This document shows positions 28,568 to 38,542 of a DNA stretch of 64,000 bases, piece by piece. The notes under the pieces were generated by a model. It made no database searches and was not told the origin of the DNA. It was given only the letters and a program-made list of their open reading frames with translations. The position numbers and the translations under genes are program-made. Numbering within the stretch: the stretch's first letter is position 1; each line of letters starts with the position of its first letter. Source of the DNA: Roseimaritima multifibrata. Its GTDB lineage: Bacteria; Planctomycetota; Planctomycetia; Pirellulales; Pirellulaceae. The stretch spans positions 4,898,001-4,962,000 of the forward strand of contig NZ_CP036262.1 in NCBI RefSeq assembly GCF_007741495.1, in the 5' to 3' direction.

Positions 28568-29164
28568 TTAGTGTTGGTGGTGGGTGATAACGGCTTTCGA
28601 TTCCTTATCACCAGTGGTCGCGACAAGGCTGACTTTCACCCCCGACTTTTTATCGGCAGTCATTTTCACATGATTAAATAACGCAGGGTCCGCTAATCGC
28701 CAAGCCCTAACGCCAAGTTCTTTATTTTGCTTGAGGCTATAGGGCGGCAATTTTTCGTCGCCAAGGGTCACCTGAAAAGTGACGGCGGAGACTTCCGCAG
28801 CCGATTCAGGAAAGAAAACTTGCAGCTCTTTTCCTTCATCCAAAATCACCCATTCGGCCTCGATATCCGCTGGCTCCAGATCGGCGAAATGACCGCCGTT
28901 TGGACCAAGCGTGTGATCGTGCCCCGCATGGTCGTCATGATCGCCTTCCGCACGCCCTTCATGGTGCCCATCCTCCCCTTCGTGATCGCCATGATCTTCA
29001 TCGTGGCCGTGGCCGTCTTCGTGGCTGTGTCCATGATCATCGACCGCCGGGGCTGGTTCTGGGTCCGCAGGCTTCTTTTCGCAGCCGGTTACCCCTAATC
29101 CTAACATTGCCAACAATACCGACGTCGCTGCCATAAAACGGACCGAAGAGAATTTAAGAACCAT
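28568..29164 (-). CDS. Histidine-rich lipoprotein, probable metal binding
   Basis: 198 residues from ATG 29164 (MVLKFSSVRF), which gives a clean lipoprotein signal with lipobox VTGC (Cys28). Residues 43-84 are packed with His, Asp and Glu in HGHSHEDGHGHDEDHGDH-like strings, and the protein ends HHQH. Between them lies a compact domain (LGPNGGHFADLEPADIEAEWV and on) also seen in other planctomycete lipoproteins. The composition fits periplasmic binding of Zn2+, Ni2+ or Cu2+. No transporter gene lies nearby, so a storage or buffering role is as likely as uptake or efflux. The function is inferred from composition. Confidence 0.65.
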   Translation of the reverse strand: MVLKFSSVRFMAATSVLLAMLGLGVTGCEKKPADPEPAPAVDDHGHSHEDGHGHDEDHGDHEGEDGHHEGRAEGDHDDHAGHDHTLGPNGGHFADLEPADIEAEWVILDEGKELQVFFPESAAEVSAVTFQVTLGDEKLPPYSLKQNKELGVRAWRLADPALFNHVKMTADKKSGVKVSLVATTGDKESKAVITHHQH

Positions 29165-29450
29165 TTTCAAAGTCACTCCAAAAAAGAAAGAAAGTAAGCT
29201 TGTGTTAGTGAATGTACGCAGTGAAGGTACGCAGGGATCGCCGTTAGGACCAGTCCTGCGGCAGTGAGATAGACCCCCGCAAGCCACACCTATTTTTCTT
29301 TTAATGCCCCTCCAGGGCACCTTTGTCAATCGCCGACCATCTGCTAAAAAGAGCTTCCCGCGATAAATACACGTGCGTCGCGGGTTCTTTTTTAGAATAC
29401 CTTGTGATTATTTTCACAAACTTTTAGCAGCGGTTCCCGGAACTTCATTC

Positions 29451-30788
29451 ATGACCGTAATCAAGAAAGGACTTAACCTGCCGATCACCGGTTCGCCGGA
29501 GCAGCGGGTTGAGCAAGCGCCGCATTCTCGCCAGGTGGCATTAATAGGGGACGACTACATTGGGATGCGTCCCACCATGTTGGTCCAGCCTGGCGACCGA
29601 GTCCAACTTGGGCAGCCTGTCTTCGAAGACAAAAAGACAGAAGGCGTCGTCTACACCGCTCCTGCCGCCGGCGTTGTCGCTGCGGTAAACCGCGGGGCAA
29701 AACGAAAATTCGAATCGTTGGTGATCGACGTCGATGGCGACGAAGCGGTCGACTTCGGAGCGGCAGAACCTCGTTCGCTTGATCGCGACGCGATCATTGC
29801 AAAACTGACGGCCAGCGGATTATGGTCGGCTTTCCGCACTCGTCCGTTTGGACGTGTTCCGTTGCCAAGCAGCCAACCGCATTCGATCTTCGTGCAGGCG
29901 ATGGACACCAATCCATTGGCAGCCGATCCGGTTGTCGCTTTGGCCGAACGCAACGAAGAATTCACTCAGGGTTTGCTTGCGATTCAAAAGCTGACGGACG
30001 GTTCGACGTTTGTTTGCAAGAACCGCAAATCCGAAATCCCAGGGGACGGCGTCCCGGGTGTTCGAGTCGAAATTTTCGAGGGGCCTCATCCTGCGGGATT
30101 GCCCGGAACCCACATTCATACGCTTGACCCGGTCGGCCCGACCAAGACGGTTTGGTACATCAATTACCAGGACGTCGCGGCGATCGGATCTCTGCTGCGA
30201 ACCGGACGACTCGATACGCGACGCGTGATCTCGCTCGCCGGCCCGATGGTCACGCAACCCCGTCTGCTGGAGACTCGACTAGGTGCCGAAATCGGCAACC
30301 TCGTCGCCGGTCAGATCGATCCTGAGCGAACGCCTCGAATCATTTCGGGTTCGGTTCTCAACGGACGAACCGCGACCGAGCCAGTCAATTTCCTTGGGCG
30401 TTACAGCAACCAGATCTCGGTCATCGAAGAAGGGGACCACCGAGAATTCCTGGGCTGGCAGATGCCCGGTTTTGATAAATTTTCGACAACCCGTGTCTAC
30501 GCAGCCTCCATGCTGAAAGACAAAAAATTTGATTTCACCAGCAGCACCGGCGGGAGCGAGCGGGCAATGGTACCGCTGGGGACTTACGAAAAGGTAATGC
30601 CCCTCGACATTCTGGCAACGCAGCTTTTGCGTTCCCTGATTGTCCGTGACACCGAACAAGCTCAACTCCTAGGTGCCCTCGAGTTAGAAGAAGAAGATCT
30701 GGCCCTCTGCACATTCGTCTGCCCAGGCAAATACGAATACGGCTCGATCCTTCGCGACAACTTGACCACCATCGAACAAGAAGGTTAA
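29451..30788 (+). CDS. nqrA: Na+-translocating NADH:quinone reductase subunit A
   Basis: 445 residues from ATG 29451 ([14 protein letters not shown]), the usual NqrA start; an upstream in-frame ATG at 29373 is less likely. Typical segments are [67 protein letters not shown] and [21 protein letters not shown]. NqrA is the peripheral quinone-associated subunit of the Na+-pumping NADH dehydrogenase in the inner membrane. It opens the nqrABCDEF operon; the nqrB start is 4 bp past its stop. Confidence 0.95.
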   Translation: MTVIKKGLNLPITGSPEQRVEQAPHSRQVALIGDDYIGMRPTMLVQPGDRVQLGQPVFEDKKTEGVVYTAPAAGVVAAVNRGAKRKFESLVIDVDGDEAVDFGAAEPRSLDRDAIIAKLTASGLWSAFRTRPFGRVPLPSSQPHSIFVQAMDTNPLAADPVVALAERNEEFTQGLLAIQKLTDGSTFVCKNRKSEIPGDGVPGVRVEIFEGPHPAGLPGTHIHTLDPVGPTKTVWYINYQDVAAIGSLLRTGRLDTRRVISLAGPMVTQPRLLETRLGAEIGNLVAGQIDPERTPRIISGSVLNGRTATEPVNFLGRYSNQISVIEEGDHREFLGWQMPGFDKFSTTRVYAASMLKDKKFDFTSSTGGSERAMVPLGTYEKVMPLDILATQLLRSLIVRDTEQAQLLGALELEEEDLALCTFVCPGKYEYGSILRDNLTTIEQEG

Positions 30789-30792
30789 GCCG

Positions 30793-32097
30793 ATGCAAGC
30801 ATTGCGAGAGATACTGGACAAAGTCCATCCGCATTTTGCCAAGGGAGGCCTTTTAGAGAAGGCCTACCCGGTCTACGAATCGATCGATACGTTTCTGTAT
30901 ACCCCCGGCGAAACCACCAAAGGTCTGACGCACGTTCGCGATGCGATTGACCTTAAGCGGATGATGATCACGGTTGTACTGGCCTTAGTTCCAGTCGCCT
31001 TATTTGGAATGTGGAATGTTGGCTACCAAGCCAACCTTGCACTTGAAGCGATGGAATCCGTGGAGGTTGCGGTCGCTCAGGACTGGCACCATCAGTTCCA
31101 TCATTTCCTTGGATTTGAAAACGACTCATCCGATCACCTGAACAACTTTATTTTGGGAGCGATCTTTTTCATCCCAATTTACGGTGTCTGCATGTTCGTC
31201 GGCGGCCATGTTGAAATGGTCTTCAGCGTCATCCGCGGGCACGAAATCAACGAAGGTTTCTTGGTAACAGGACTCCTGTTCCCGCTGACGCTGCCCGCAT
31301 CGATACCGCTGTGGCAAGTGGCGGTGGGGATCGCGTTTGGGGTGATCGTTGCCAAAGAGGTCTTTGGCGGCACCGGACGCAACTTCCTGAACGTCGCCTT
31401 AACGGCTCGGGCCTACCTATACTTTGCTCATGCCGGTGACATCAGCGGCGACAAAGTCTGGACGGCTGTCGACGGCTTCAGCGGTGCAACTCCGCTGGGG
31501 GCTCTGGCAACTGCCAAGGCTCCTGCTGTTGCGGACCGACCTGAATTTGTCGATGCGACCCTTGGCGGTTTGCAGCACGCATTTTCTTCGACCACCGCGT
31601 CGGGAGATGTGGCGGCTCCGGTCACCTGGATGAATTCGTTCCTTGGAACGATTCAGGGCTGCGTTGGCGAAACCAGTGCACTGCTTTGCATCGTCGGGGC
31701 GTTGATCCTGATCGCCGCGGGCATTGGATCCTGGCGAATTATGGCCAGCGTCATCCTGGGAGTCTTCGCGACGACGCTGATCATGAATCAAGTCGAAAGC
31801 GATACCAACGCAATGTTCGCCGTACCGTTTCACTGGCACATGGTGCTTGGTGGCCTAGCTTTCGGGCTCGTCTTTATGGCGACCGACCCGGTTAGTGCCT
31901 CGATGACCAATACCGGTAAATGGCTTTATGGCTTTTTAATTGGGCTGATGACGGTCTTAATCCGTGTCGCCAACCCCGCGTTTCCAGAGGGAGTGATGCT
32001 GGCGATTTTGTTCGGCAACGTCTTCGCTCCCCTTATTGATTATTTCGTCATGCAGGCCAATATTCGGCGGAGGACGGCTCGTTATGCAACAACGTGA
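30793..32097 (+). CDS. nqrB: Na+-translocating NADH:quinone reductase subunit B
   Basis: 434 residues with about ten membrane segments. The covalent FMN site SGAT is present in [10 protein letters not shown] (Thr233), the target of ApbE, encoded downstream. [18 protein letters not shown] and the N-terminal [22 protein letters not shown] are characteristic. It forms the Na+ channel and holds riboflavin and FMN. Its last 14 bp overlap nqrC. Confidence 0.95.
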   Translation: MQALREILDKVHPHFAKGGLLEKAYPVYESIDTFLYTPGETTKGLTHVRDAIDLKRMMITVVLALVPVALFGMWNVGYQANLALEAMESVEVAVAQDWHHQFHHFLGFENDSSDHLNNFILGAIFFIPIYGVCMFVGGHVEMVFSVIRGHEINEGFLVTGLLFPLTLPASIPLWQVAVGIAFGVIVAKEVFGGTGRNFLNVALTARAYLYFAHAGDISGDKVWTAVDGFSGATPLGALATAKAPAVADRPEFVDATLGGLQHAFSSTTASGDVAAPVTWMNSFLGTIQGCVGETSALLCIVGALILIAAGIGSWRIMASVILGVFATTLIMNQVESDTNAMFAVPFHWHMVLGGLAFGLVFMATDPVSASMTNTGKWLYGFLIGLMTVLIRVANPAFPEGVMLAILFGNVFAPLIDYFVMQANIRRRTARYATT

Positions 32098-33055
32098 TTC
32101 TTTGCAATACACCGTCGGTGTCGCCTTGGCGCTCTGCGTGGTTTGCTCACTTAGTGTGAGTGCTGCGTATGTGCTGCTAAAACCGATGCAGGACGAAAAC
32201 CGCAAACTGGACCGGCAAAAGAACATTGTCGATGCGGCTGGTTTAGCTGCCGATGAACTGGGGATTCCCGCATCGGATCTAACCAAAGAACAAGTCCAAG
32301 AACTATACAAAGTCGTGGAAGAACGGTTCGTCGATTTGCGAACCGGTGACTACACGACCGCTGTTGACGACGATTACGACCCCAGGGAAGCCGTTAACAA
32401 CAGCGACAAGGTATTGACCGAAGAGGTTTCCGACGAAGTTCAGAACCCTCTTGGAAATGACATTCGCGAGCGAGTCGTTCGCGTTTATTTGATCAAAGAT
32501 TTCAAAGATCCCTCCGTCGTCCGCCAGGTTGTCTTGCCCGTTTACGGCAAAGGCCTCTGGTCGACGCTGTTCGGATATCTAGCGTTAAAGCGAGATACCG
32601 AAACGGTTCAGGGGCTCACTTTTTACGAGCATGCTGAAACCCCGGGACTTGGCGGTGAAGTTGACAACGCAAAATGGAAAGCCCAATGGGTTGGCCGCAA
32701 GGTCTACAACCCTGAAGGAGTTCCCTCCCTCGGTGTCGCCAAAGGGCCTGCTCCCGGAGACAACCCGTACCTAGTTGACGGACTTTCCGGTGCCACCATC
32801 ACCAGTAACGGGGTCACGAATCTGCTCCGCTACTGGGTCAGCGATGAGGGCTACGGCCACTACTTGGACAAACTAAAGATTGAACTCGACGGCGGCGAAC
32901 CAGTCCCTACGACGGGCGACCTGGGAACCGGCGAAGATTCATCTGGAGATAGCCAAAGTACCTCTGCCGATGGCGAAGGTACGGAGACCGCAATTCCAGT
33001 TGTCGAACGCAAAGACCCGGCCACCCCTGACGCAGCGGAAGGAGAGTCGAAATAG
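32084..33055 (+). CDS. nqrC: Na+-translocating NADH:quinone reductase subunit C
   Basis: 323 residues from ATG 32084, inside the end of nqrB, with CGGAGG about 10 bp upstream. One N-terminal membrane segment precedes a periplasmic FMN-binding domain, with the flavinylation site DGLSGATIT (Thr238) and [13 protein letters not shown]. The last about 55 residues are an acidic Ser/Thr/Gly/Glu-rich tail not found in the usual about 260-residue NqrC. Electrons pass from the 2Fe-2S centre to this FMN and on to NqrB. Confidence 0.94.
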   Translation: MQQRDSLQYTVGVALALCVVCSLSVSAAYVLLKPMQDENRKLDRQKNIVDAAGLAADELGIPASDLTKEQVQELYKVVEERFVDLRTGDYTTAVDDDYDPREAVNNSDKVLTEEVSDEVQNPLGNDIRERVVRVYLIKDFKDPSVVRQVVLPVYGKGLWSTLFGYLALKRDTETVQGLTFYEHAETPGLGGEVDNAKWKAQWVGRKVYNPEGVPSLGVAKGPAPGDNPYLVDGLSGATITSNGVTNLLRYWVSDEGYGHYLDKLKIELDGGEPVPTTGDLGTGEDSSGDSQSTSADGEGTETAIPVVERKDPATPDAAEGESK

Positions 33056-33057
33056 CC

Positions 33058-33687
33058 ATGGCGAAACCAAAAATTACCGAGGTCCTGTTTGGGCCTATTT
33101 TCACCAACAACCCGATTGCGTTGCAAATCTTGGGCATCTGTTCGGCACTTGCCGTCACGACCAAGATGCAAACCGCATTGGTTATGTCGATTGCCGTGAT
33201 CGCGGTGGTGGCATGCAGCAACGCGGCGGTGAGTGCGATTCGGCATTACATCCCCAGCAGCATCCGGATCATCGTTCAGATGACCGTCATCGCGTCGCTG
33301 GTGATCATCGTTGACCAAATCTTAAAGGCTTACCTTTTCGAAACCAGCAAACAACTTTCCGTTTTTGTCGGTTTGATTATCACCAACTGTATCGTGATGG
33401 GACGAGCCGAAGGCTTCGCAATGAAGAACGGCGTTCCCCTCAGTTTCATGGATGGTCTCGGTAACGGACTGGGCTACGGCATGGTCCTGATGGTCGTCGC
33501 ATTCTTCCGCGAACTATTCGGCAGCGGTACCGTTTTCGGCGTCGAAGTTTTCCGCACCATTCGGGAAGAAGGGGGTTGGTATGACCCTGACAACCTGATG
33601 CTCCTACCCCCCAGTGCTTTCTTCCTGATCGGTTTCATGATCTGGGTGATCCGCGTGTTCTACCCTGAACAGATCGAGGAGGCGTAA
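33058..33687 (+). CDS. nqrD: Na+-translocating NADH:quinone reductase subunit D
   Basis: 209 residues with six membrane segments. The conserved [33 protein letters not shown] matches NqrD/RnfE and includes the Cys that helps hold the membrane 2Fe-2S cluster with NqrE. It starts 2 bp after nqrC and precedes nqrE by 5 bp. Confidence 0.94.
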   Translation: MAKPKITEVLFGPIFTNNPIALQILGICSALAVTTKMQTALVMSIAVIAVVACSNAAVSAIRHYIPSSIRIIVQMTVIASLVIIVDQILKAYLFETSKQLSVFVGLIITNCIVMGRAEGFAMKNGVPLSFMDGLGNGLGYGMVLMVVAFFRELFGSGTVFGVEVFRTIREEGGWYDPDNLMLLPPSAFFLIGFMIWVIRVFYPEQIEEA

Positions 33688-33692
33688 TTGCC

Positions 33693-34325
33693 ATGAACGA
33701 ATACATCAACATTTTTATCAAAGCGGTTTTCGTCGAAAACCTTGCACTCGCCTTCTTTCTGGGGATGTGTACGTTTTTGGCGATTTCCAAAAACGTCAAA
33801 ACAGCCATGGGGCTGGGCGTTGCCGTCGTCGTGATCCTTTCGATCACCGTTCCGGCGAACAATCTGATCTTCACCTACCTACTGAAGCCAGGAGCCCTTG
33901 TTTGGCTACCTGAAGGAATCCTGTCGACCGAAAACGCCAAGCAATTGGACCTAACGTTCCTCAGTTTCATCAGTTACATCGGGGTGATTGCCGCGATGGT
34001 TCAGATCCTAGAGATGTTCCTCGACCGGTTCTTTCCACCGCTCTATAACGCTTTGGGTATTTTCCTACCATTGATCACGGTCAACTGTGCAATTTTGGGT
34101 GCTTCGCTGTTCATGGAACAACGCCGCTACGACTTTGCCGAATCGTGTGTCTATGGTTTCGGTTGTGGAGTCGGTTGGGCACTCGCGATTGCTGCTTTGG
34201 CAGGGATCCGGGAAAAGCTGAAATACTCCGATGTCCCCCCTGGCCTCCGCGGTTTAGGGATTACTTTTATCACCGTCGGTTTGATGGCATTGGCCTTCAT
34301 GTCGTTTGGTGGGATCCAACTGTAA
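33693..34325 (+). CDS. nqrE: Na+-translocating NADH:quinone reductase subunit E
   Basis: 210 residues with six membrane segments. It starts [29 protein letters not shown] and has [25 protein letters not shown], as in NqrE/RnfA, with the paired cysteines for the intramembrane Fe-S centre. GAGG lies about 12 bp before the ATG. nqrF follows after 23 bp. Confidence 0.94.
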   Translation: MNEYINIFIKAVFVENLALAFFLGMCTFLAISKNVKTAMGLGVAVVVILSITVPANNLIFTYLLKPGALVWLPEGILSTENAKQLDLTFLSFISYIGVIAAMVQILEMFLDRFFPPLYNALGIFLPLITVNCAILGASLFMEQRRYDFAESCVYGFGCGVGWALAIAALAGIREKLKYSDVPPGLRGLGITFITVGLMALAFMSFGGIQL

Positions 34326-34348
34326 CCAGCTAACGCGGATTTGAATCG

Positions 34349-35578
34349 ATGGGTACTGTAGTAATCGTTAGTGGCGTGGCATTGTTCACGCTGATGATCT
34401 TAGCTCTGGTCTTTTTGATCTTGGTGGCGAAATGGCAACTGGTCCCTTCGGGGCCGGTTAAAATCACCATCAACAACCAAAAAGAAGTCGAAGTCCCTGC
34501 GGGTGGAAAACTGCTGGGTGCTTTGGCGGACGCAGGGGTTTTTGTTTCCAGCGCCTGTGGCGGTGGTGGCACCTGTGCCCAGTGTGAAGTGGTCATTCAT
34601 AAGGGTGGTGGCGATATCCTGGCCACCGAAAAGAATCATATCACTCCTAAAGAAGCCCGCGAAGGGAAACGCCTTAGCTGCCAAGTCGCTGTCAAACAGG
34701 ACATGGACGTTGAAGTTCCCCCCGAAGCGTTCGACACCAAAAAGTGGATCTGCAAAGTTCGCAGCAACGACAACGTTGCCACGTTCATTAAAGAACTGGT
34801 TTTGGAACTTCCCTCGGGTGAAGAAGTCGCTTTCCAGGCGGGTGGATACATTCAAATTGAATGCCCCCCACACATCGTCGAATACAAGAACTTTGACATC
34901 AATCCTCGCTTCCACGAGGACTGGGACAAGTACGACATTTGGCGCTATGTCTCCAAAGTTGACGAACCGGTGGTCCGAGCCTATTCGATGGCCAACTACC
35001 CTGGCGAAGAGGGGATCATCATGCTGAACGTGCGTGTTGCTAGTCCTCCTCCAAGAGCCCCTGAAGGAACTCCTCCAGGTCAGATGTCCAGTTACATCTT
35101 CAACCTGAAACCGGGTGACGAAGTTACCATCAGCGGTCCTTACGGTGAATTCTTTATCAAAGACACCGAAGCCGAAATGGTTTACATCGGGGGTGGAGCC
35201 GGTATGGCTCCGCTGCGTAGTCACATCTTTGAACTCTTCAAACGAGCCAAGACGGGCCGCAAGGTTTCGTACTGGTACGGTGGCCGAAGCAGTCGCGAAC
35301 TGTTCTACGTCGACCACTTCCGGAAGATCGAAGAAGACTTCCCGAACTTCAAATTCAATATCGCCCTCAGCGAACCGTTGCCGGAAGACAACTGGGATGG
35401 TTACCGTGGTTTCATCCACCAGGTGTTACTTGAAAACTACCTGAAAAACCATCCGGCGCCTGAAGATATCGAATACTACATCTGTGGTCCGCCGATGATG
35501 AATGCGGCTGTCTTTAAGATGCTGGATGACCTTGGTGTTCAACCAGAGAACATCGCCTACGATGACTTTGGCGGTTAA
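34349..35578 (+). CDS. nqrF: Na+-translocating NADH:quinone reductase subunit F
   Basis: 409 residues. A single N-terminal membrane segment is followed by a plant-type 2Fe-2S ferredoxin domain with Cys70, Cys76, Cys79 and Cys111. The FAD-binding domain has RAYS (210-213), and the NADH-binding domain has GGGAGMAP (281-288) and [12 protein letters not shown]. It accepts electrons from NADH and starts the electron path through the complex. It ends the six-gene nqr run; a 390-bp stretch with hairpins separates it from apbE. Confidence 0.95.
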   Translation: MGTVVIVSGVALFTLMILALVFLILVAKWQLVPSGPVKITINNQKEVEVPAGGKLLGALADAGVFVSSACGGGGTCAQCEVVIHKGGGDILATEKNHITPKEAREGKRLSCQVAVKQDMDVEVPPEAFDTKKWICKVRSNDNVATFIKELVLELPSGEEVAFQAGGYIQIECPPHIVEYKNFDINPRFHEDWDKYDIWRYVSKVDEPVVRAYSMANYPGEEGIIMLNVRVASPPPRAPEGTPPGQMSSYIFNLKPGDEVTISGPYGEFFIKDTEAEMVYIGGGAGMAPLRSHIFELFKRAKTGRKVSYWYGGRSSRELFYVDHFRKIEEDFPNFKFNIALSEPLPEDNWDGYRGFIHQVLLENYLKNHPAPEDIEYYICGPPMMNAAVFKMLDDLGVQPENIAYDDFGG

Positions 35579-35968
35579 TTTTATCCCCCAAAGCGTTTTA
35601 CACGCCTTCACTCTCCCCGGCGGGAGAGTCAAGGCTTAGCAGGGCGTGGCTGACCACGCCCCGTGCGATCCAACGGATCCTCCGCTCACGAAGAATCGCC
35701 GTTCCTTAACAAAGGAACGTGAAGCGAGCGTTTAACCATCTGCATGAGCTGCATTCGCAACTCAAAATCGCACGTCCGCCGGGAAAGACGTGTTGAAGAA
35801 AGCATTCTGTTGCCTTTGCGAGTGTCGCCTTTCGCTCCGCGAAAGTTGCGTTTGCAGGCGATACTTTCGCGGAGCGAAAGGCGACATTAATGGATTCACA
35901 GCCTTGAACGGCACGGAACTCAGACCGCCGCAGTTCCCAGCACAGGGCAGGGTGGAGGATCAGGTAAA
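35579..35968. other. 390-bp region between nqrF and apbE with hairpins
   Basis: It contains an 8-bp perfect hairpin ACTCTCCC/GGGAGAGT (35610-35629), a short hairpin GGCGTGG/CCACGCC just after, CGTTCCTT/AAGGAACG at 35700-35719, and the REP-like palindrome at 35823-35886. No gene is seen. Whether transcription of nqr continues into apbE is unclear. Confidence 0.55.
35823..35886. repeat. REP-like palindrome, 24-bp perfect arms
   Basis: Left arm 35823-35846 and right arm 35863-35886 are perfect inverted copies of TGTCGCCTTTCGCTCCGCGA followed by AAGT. It belongs to the same family as the elements at 21130 and 37378, but lacks the AATCACTAAATCAACAAGCC tail. Confidence 0.9.
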
Positions 35969-37114
35969 ATGTTATTTATGCCTACTGCACAACAAATCAA
36001 GCCGATCGAATCCACGCCACCGATACTCGGTAAAGCGATGCCGGGGGTGCATGCAATGTGTGGAATCTTCGCCATTGCGGCAATCCTTTTTTCCGGCTGC
36101 GCGCCAACAGAATCAACGCTTCCCCTTGCAGACGATTCGCAGTCCGTTCGAATCATCGAGGCCAATGGGCGGACGATGGGGACGACCTACATGGTCAAAC
36201 TGGCCAACCCGCCAGCCGAACTTCCCGATGATTGGCAATTAGTACTGGATGCCGAGTTACGGAACGTCAACGACCAGATGTCGACCTATTTAGAAAGCTC
36301 CGAAATCAGCCGATTCAATCGCTCGGAGTCGACCGATTGGTTCCCTGTCAGCCAAGAAACGGCCGACGTTGTCGCCGCGGCTCAGGAAATATCCGAAGAG
36401 ACCGGAGGGGCGTTCGACGTTACGGTTGCCCCTTTGGTAAATGCCTGGAGCTTCGGCCCCGGAAAACGAACCCAAGAACCGCCGACGAAGGAAACGATTG
36501 CCGACCTACGGAAGAGAATCGGGTATGAACATCTTTCCGTTCAGATGTCCCCACCCGCTTTACGAAAAGCGATCCCCGAATTGTCTGTTGACCTCTCAGC
36601 GATCGCCAAAGGGCATGGAGTCGACCGATTGGTTTTGGTCTTAAAAGAATTGAACGTGGAACACGCCTTCGTCGACATTGGCGGAGAGGTTCGTTTACTG
36701 GGCGATCGAATCGACCGCCCATGGGGTGTCGGAATCCAGGTTCCCGATGGGACTCCAAACGAAGTTGTCACGGCGCTTCCGCTTAGCGATGCTGCGATTG
36801 CCACGTCCGGGGATTACCGCAACTACTTTGACAGTGACGGGGAACGCTATTCGCACACGATCGATCCACGCACAGGATATCCCGTAAAGCATGACCTGGC
36901 TTCGGTATCGGTGATCGCCGAATCGTGCATGTTGGCGGATGGCTGGGCGACCGCGATCAATGTGCTGGGAGGAGAGGCGGGGAGAGTCTTAGCGGTCGAG
37001 AGAAAGATGGACGTCATGCTGATCCGCCGGCAGGGGGACAGTTACCAAACAACGCGCACCGGTATTTTTGAAACCGGGCTGGAATCCTTGAAACCATCTA
37101 AGGGGACGCAATGA
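35969..37114 (+). CDS. apbE: FAD:protein FMN transferase ApbE
   Basis: 381 residues; lipobox FSGC (Cys44) makes it a periplasmic lipoprotein, so the real start may be one of the later Met codons (residue 24 or 30), which give a shorter signal. The family motifs are GRTMGTTYMV, SEISRFN, GGAFDVTVAPLVNAWSFGP, DLSAIAKGHGVDRL, DIGGEVR and ATSGDYRNYF...YSHTIDPRTGYPV. ApbE attaches FMN from FAD to the Thr of NqrB and NqrC. Its position behind nqrF and its ATGA overlap with nqrM strongly support that role. Confidence 0.95.
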   Translation: MLFMPTAQQIKPIESTPPILGKAMPGVHAMCGIFAIAAILFSGCAPTESTLPLADDSQSVRIIEANGRTMGTTYMVKLANPPAELPDDWQLVLDAELRNVNDQMSTYLESSEISRFNRSESTDWFPVSQETADVVAAAQEISEETGGAFDVTVAPLVNAWSFGPGKRTQEPPTKETIADLRKRIGYEHLSVQMSPPALRKAIPELSVDLSAIAKGHGVDRLVLVLKELNVEHAFVDIGGEVRLLGDRIDRPWGVGIQVPDGTPNEVVTALPLSDAAIATSGDYRNYFDSDGERYSHTIDPRTGYPVKHDLASVSVIAESCMLADGWATAINVLGGEAGRVLAVERKMDVMLIRRQGDSYQTTRTGIFETGLESLKPSKGTQ

Positions 37115-37356
37115 CCTATTTAAGCATTTTCACACTCGCAGGGATTGTATTTACCGTCTTTTTGCTTGTCCTAGCCGCCATGGCCGTGGGGGTCATGTTT
37201 GGCCGACGAGCGATCAGCGGATCGTGTGGCGGGCTGGGGAACAAGACCGACGGCGAGGGGAACACCAGCTGCAGCCTGTGCCAAAACCCCAGCGAATCGT
37301 GCAAAGAACTGAAGGCACAGATGGCCGAATCAGCCTCGACGGAACCCCCTAAATAG
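37111..37356 (+). CDS. nqrM: Na+-NQR maturation protein NqrM
   Basis: 81 residues. One N-terminal membrane helix, then four cysteines: Cys39 in SGSCGG, and Cys54, Cys57 and Cys64 in CSLCQNPSESC, as in NqrM (DUF539). NqrM is thought to deliver iron for the NqrD/NqrE centre. The start overlaps the apbE stop (ATGA). A REP-like palindrome begins 21 bp after the stop codon. Confidence 0.93.
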   Translation: MTYLSIFTLAGIVFTVFLLVLAAMAVGVMFGRRAISGSCGGLGNKTDGEGNTSCSLCQNPSESCKELKAQMAESASTEPPK

Positions 37357-37377
37357 AAGTACACCAGCCACCTGGGC

Positions 37378-37441
37378 TGTCGCCTTTCGCTCCGTGAAAG
37401 TAGCGTTAAGAGAGCGTTCTTTCATGGAGCGAAAGGCGACA
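37378..37441. repeat. REP-like palindrome with conserved tail
   Basis: Arms 37378-37400 and 37419-37441 (TGTCGCCTTTCGCTCCGTGA then AAG, inverted) pair with one wobble. The following AATCACTAAATCAACAAGCC is identical to the sequence behind the 21130 copy. The remaining gap to 37696 shows nothing else. Confidence 0.9.
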
Positions 37442-37696
37442 ATCACTAAATCAACAAGCCGCTCTCGCCGTTCCGCGAAGAAAGCAGATGGCATTGCCTG
37501 CCCCCCTCACCAGGTTGGCTCAAGCGTTTTTTGCCTGATTCACTCGCGTTTTGGGGCAATTCTGCAGTGGAAAACCACTAGGTTTCTGCTCGCGAGACAA
37601 GAGCCAAATAAGTTGGCTTTTTAAACGCTAACCAGGCCCTTTAGTGAGCTAGATTTAAGTTGAGAAACCTTATCTAGCACACCGGCTGCGAAGACC

Positions 37697-38353
37697 ATGA
37701 CCCCACCGCTGAATCCGCAAAGACGCGAACGCAACCGGTTCACTGTAGACCTGATCACGAAAATCCCGGTTCGTATCACCTGCATCGACGGGGCGGTCGG
37801 GAGCCGGCACTCTGGCACGTTGACCGATTTGAGTGTCGATGGCTGCCAACTGCAACTCGCGATCCCCTTACCTCAAGAGGTCCAGAACGTGACCCTTTTG
37901 ATGGAGCAGACCGCGATGGCGTTTTCGATGGAAACCGTTGCGGAGATTTGCTGGGGTCGTCAAACAAGTTACGGGCAAATCTCTTATGGCCTTAAATTCC
38001 ATCGTTCGATTCCCGAGGACGTCCTGGATCAAATGATTCAGCGAGGCTTGGTTTCGCGGCGTGACAATGCGCGGTGCCCGATTCAGCTCAAAGGGCGTCT
38101 GAGAATGCAATTAGCGTCGAATCCGCCTCAAGATACCGAGATTACCGACCTTTCCGACGGCGGCGTGCGGCTCCGAACCAGCCAGCCTCTGGCCGCAGGT
38201 GAACGCCTGTTACTAGAACTTCCAGGCAGCCTGCGTGCGATGCTCCGCGTCGTCTGGAGCATGGAATCGGAAGCCTATCACTTTGCAGGCTGTGCCTTCC
38301 TGACCAACGCTTCGCGCGACGCGGTCCAATCCGCGGCCAGCCAATCGGCATAG
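37697..38353 (+). CDS. Tandem PilZ domain protein
   Basis: 218 residues made of two PilZ domains. Domain 1 has RRERNRF (about 9-15) and LTDLSVDGCQL; domain 2 has SRRDNARCPI (about 120-129) and ITDLSDGGVRL. Both fit the RxxxR and (D/N)xSxxG pattern that binds cyclic di-GMP, so it is likely a cytosolic c-di-GMP receptor. No partner domain is fused. It is monocistronic; the next gene, rimO, starts 190 bp on. Confidence 0.8.
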   Translation: MTPPLNPQRRERNRFTVDLITKIPVRITCIDGAVGSRHSGTLTDLSVDGCQLQLAIPLPQEVQNVTLLMEQTAMAFSMETVAEICWGRQTSYGQISYGLKFHRSIPEDVLDQMIQRGLVSRRDNARCPIQLKGRLRMQLASNPPQDTEITDLSDGGVRLRTSQPLAAGERLLLELPGSLRAMLRVVWSMESEAYHFAGCAFLTNASRDAVQSAASQSA

Positions 38354-38542
38354 CTCCGGCCGGCAGCGGGATACCGCAGGGATTCGCCCTGCGAGAAGAG
38401 CCCCACGCCAGCAGCGGAGCGAGCGGCTTTCGCTGGGTTTCCATTGGACGCCTAGCTGTTTTCCTGTGAACCGGGTAGGCTTTCAGCAGGCCTATTTATT
38501 TCCGCCGCGATTCCTTAGCGACATTTTCAGGTTTAGCAAACC

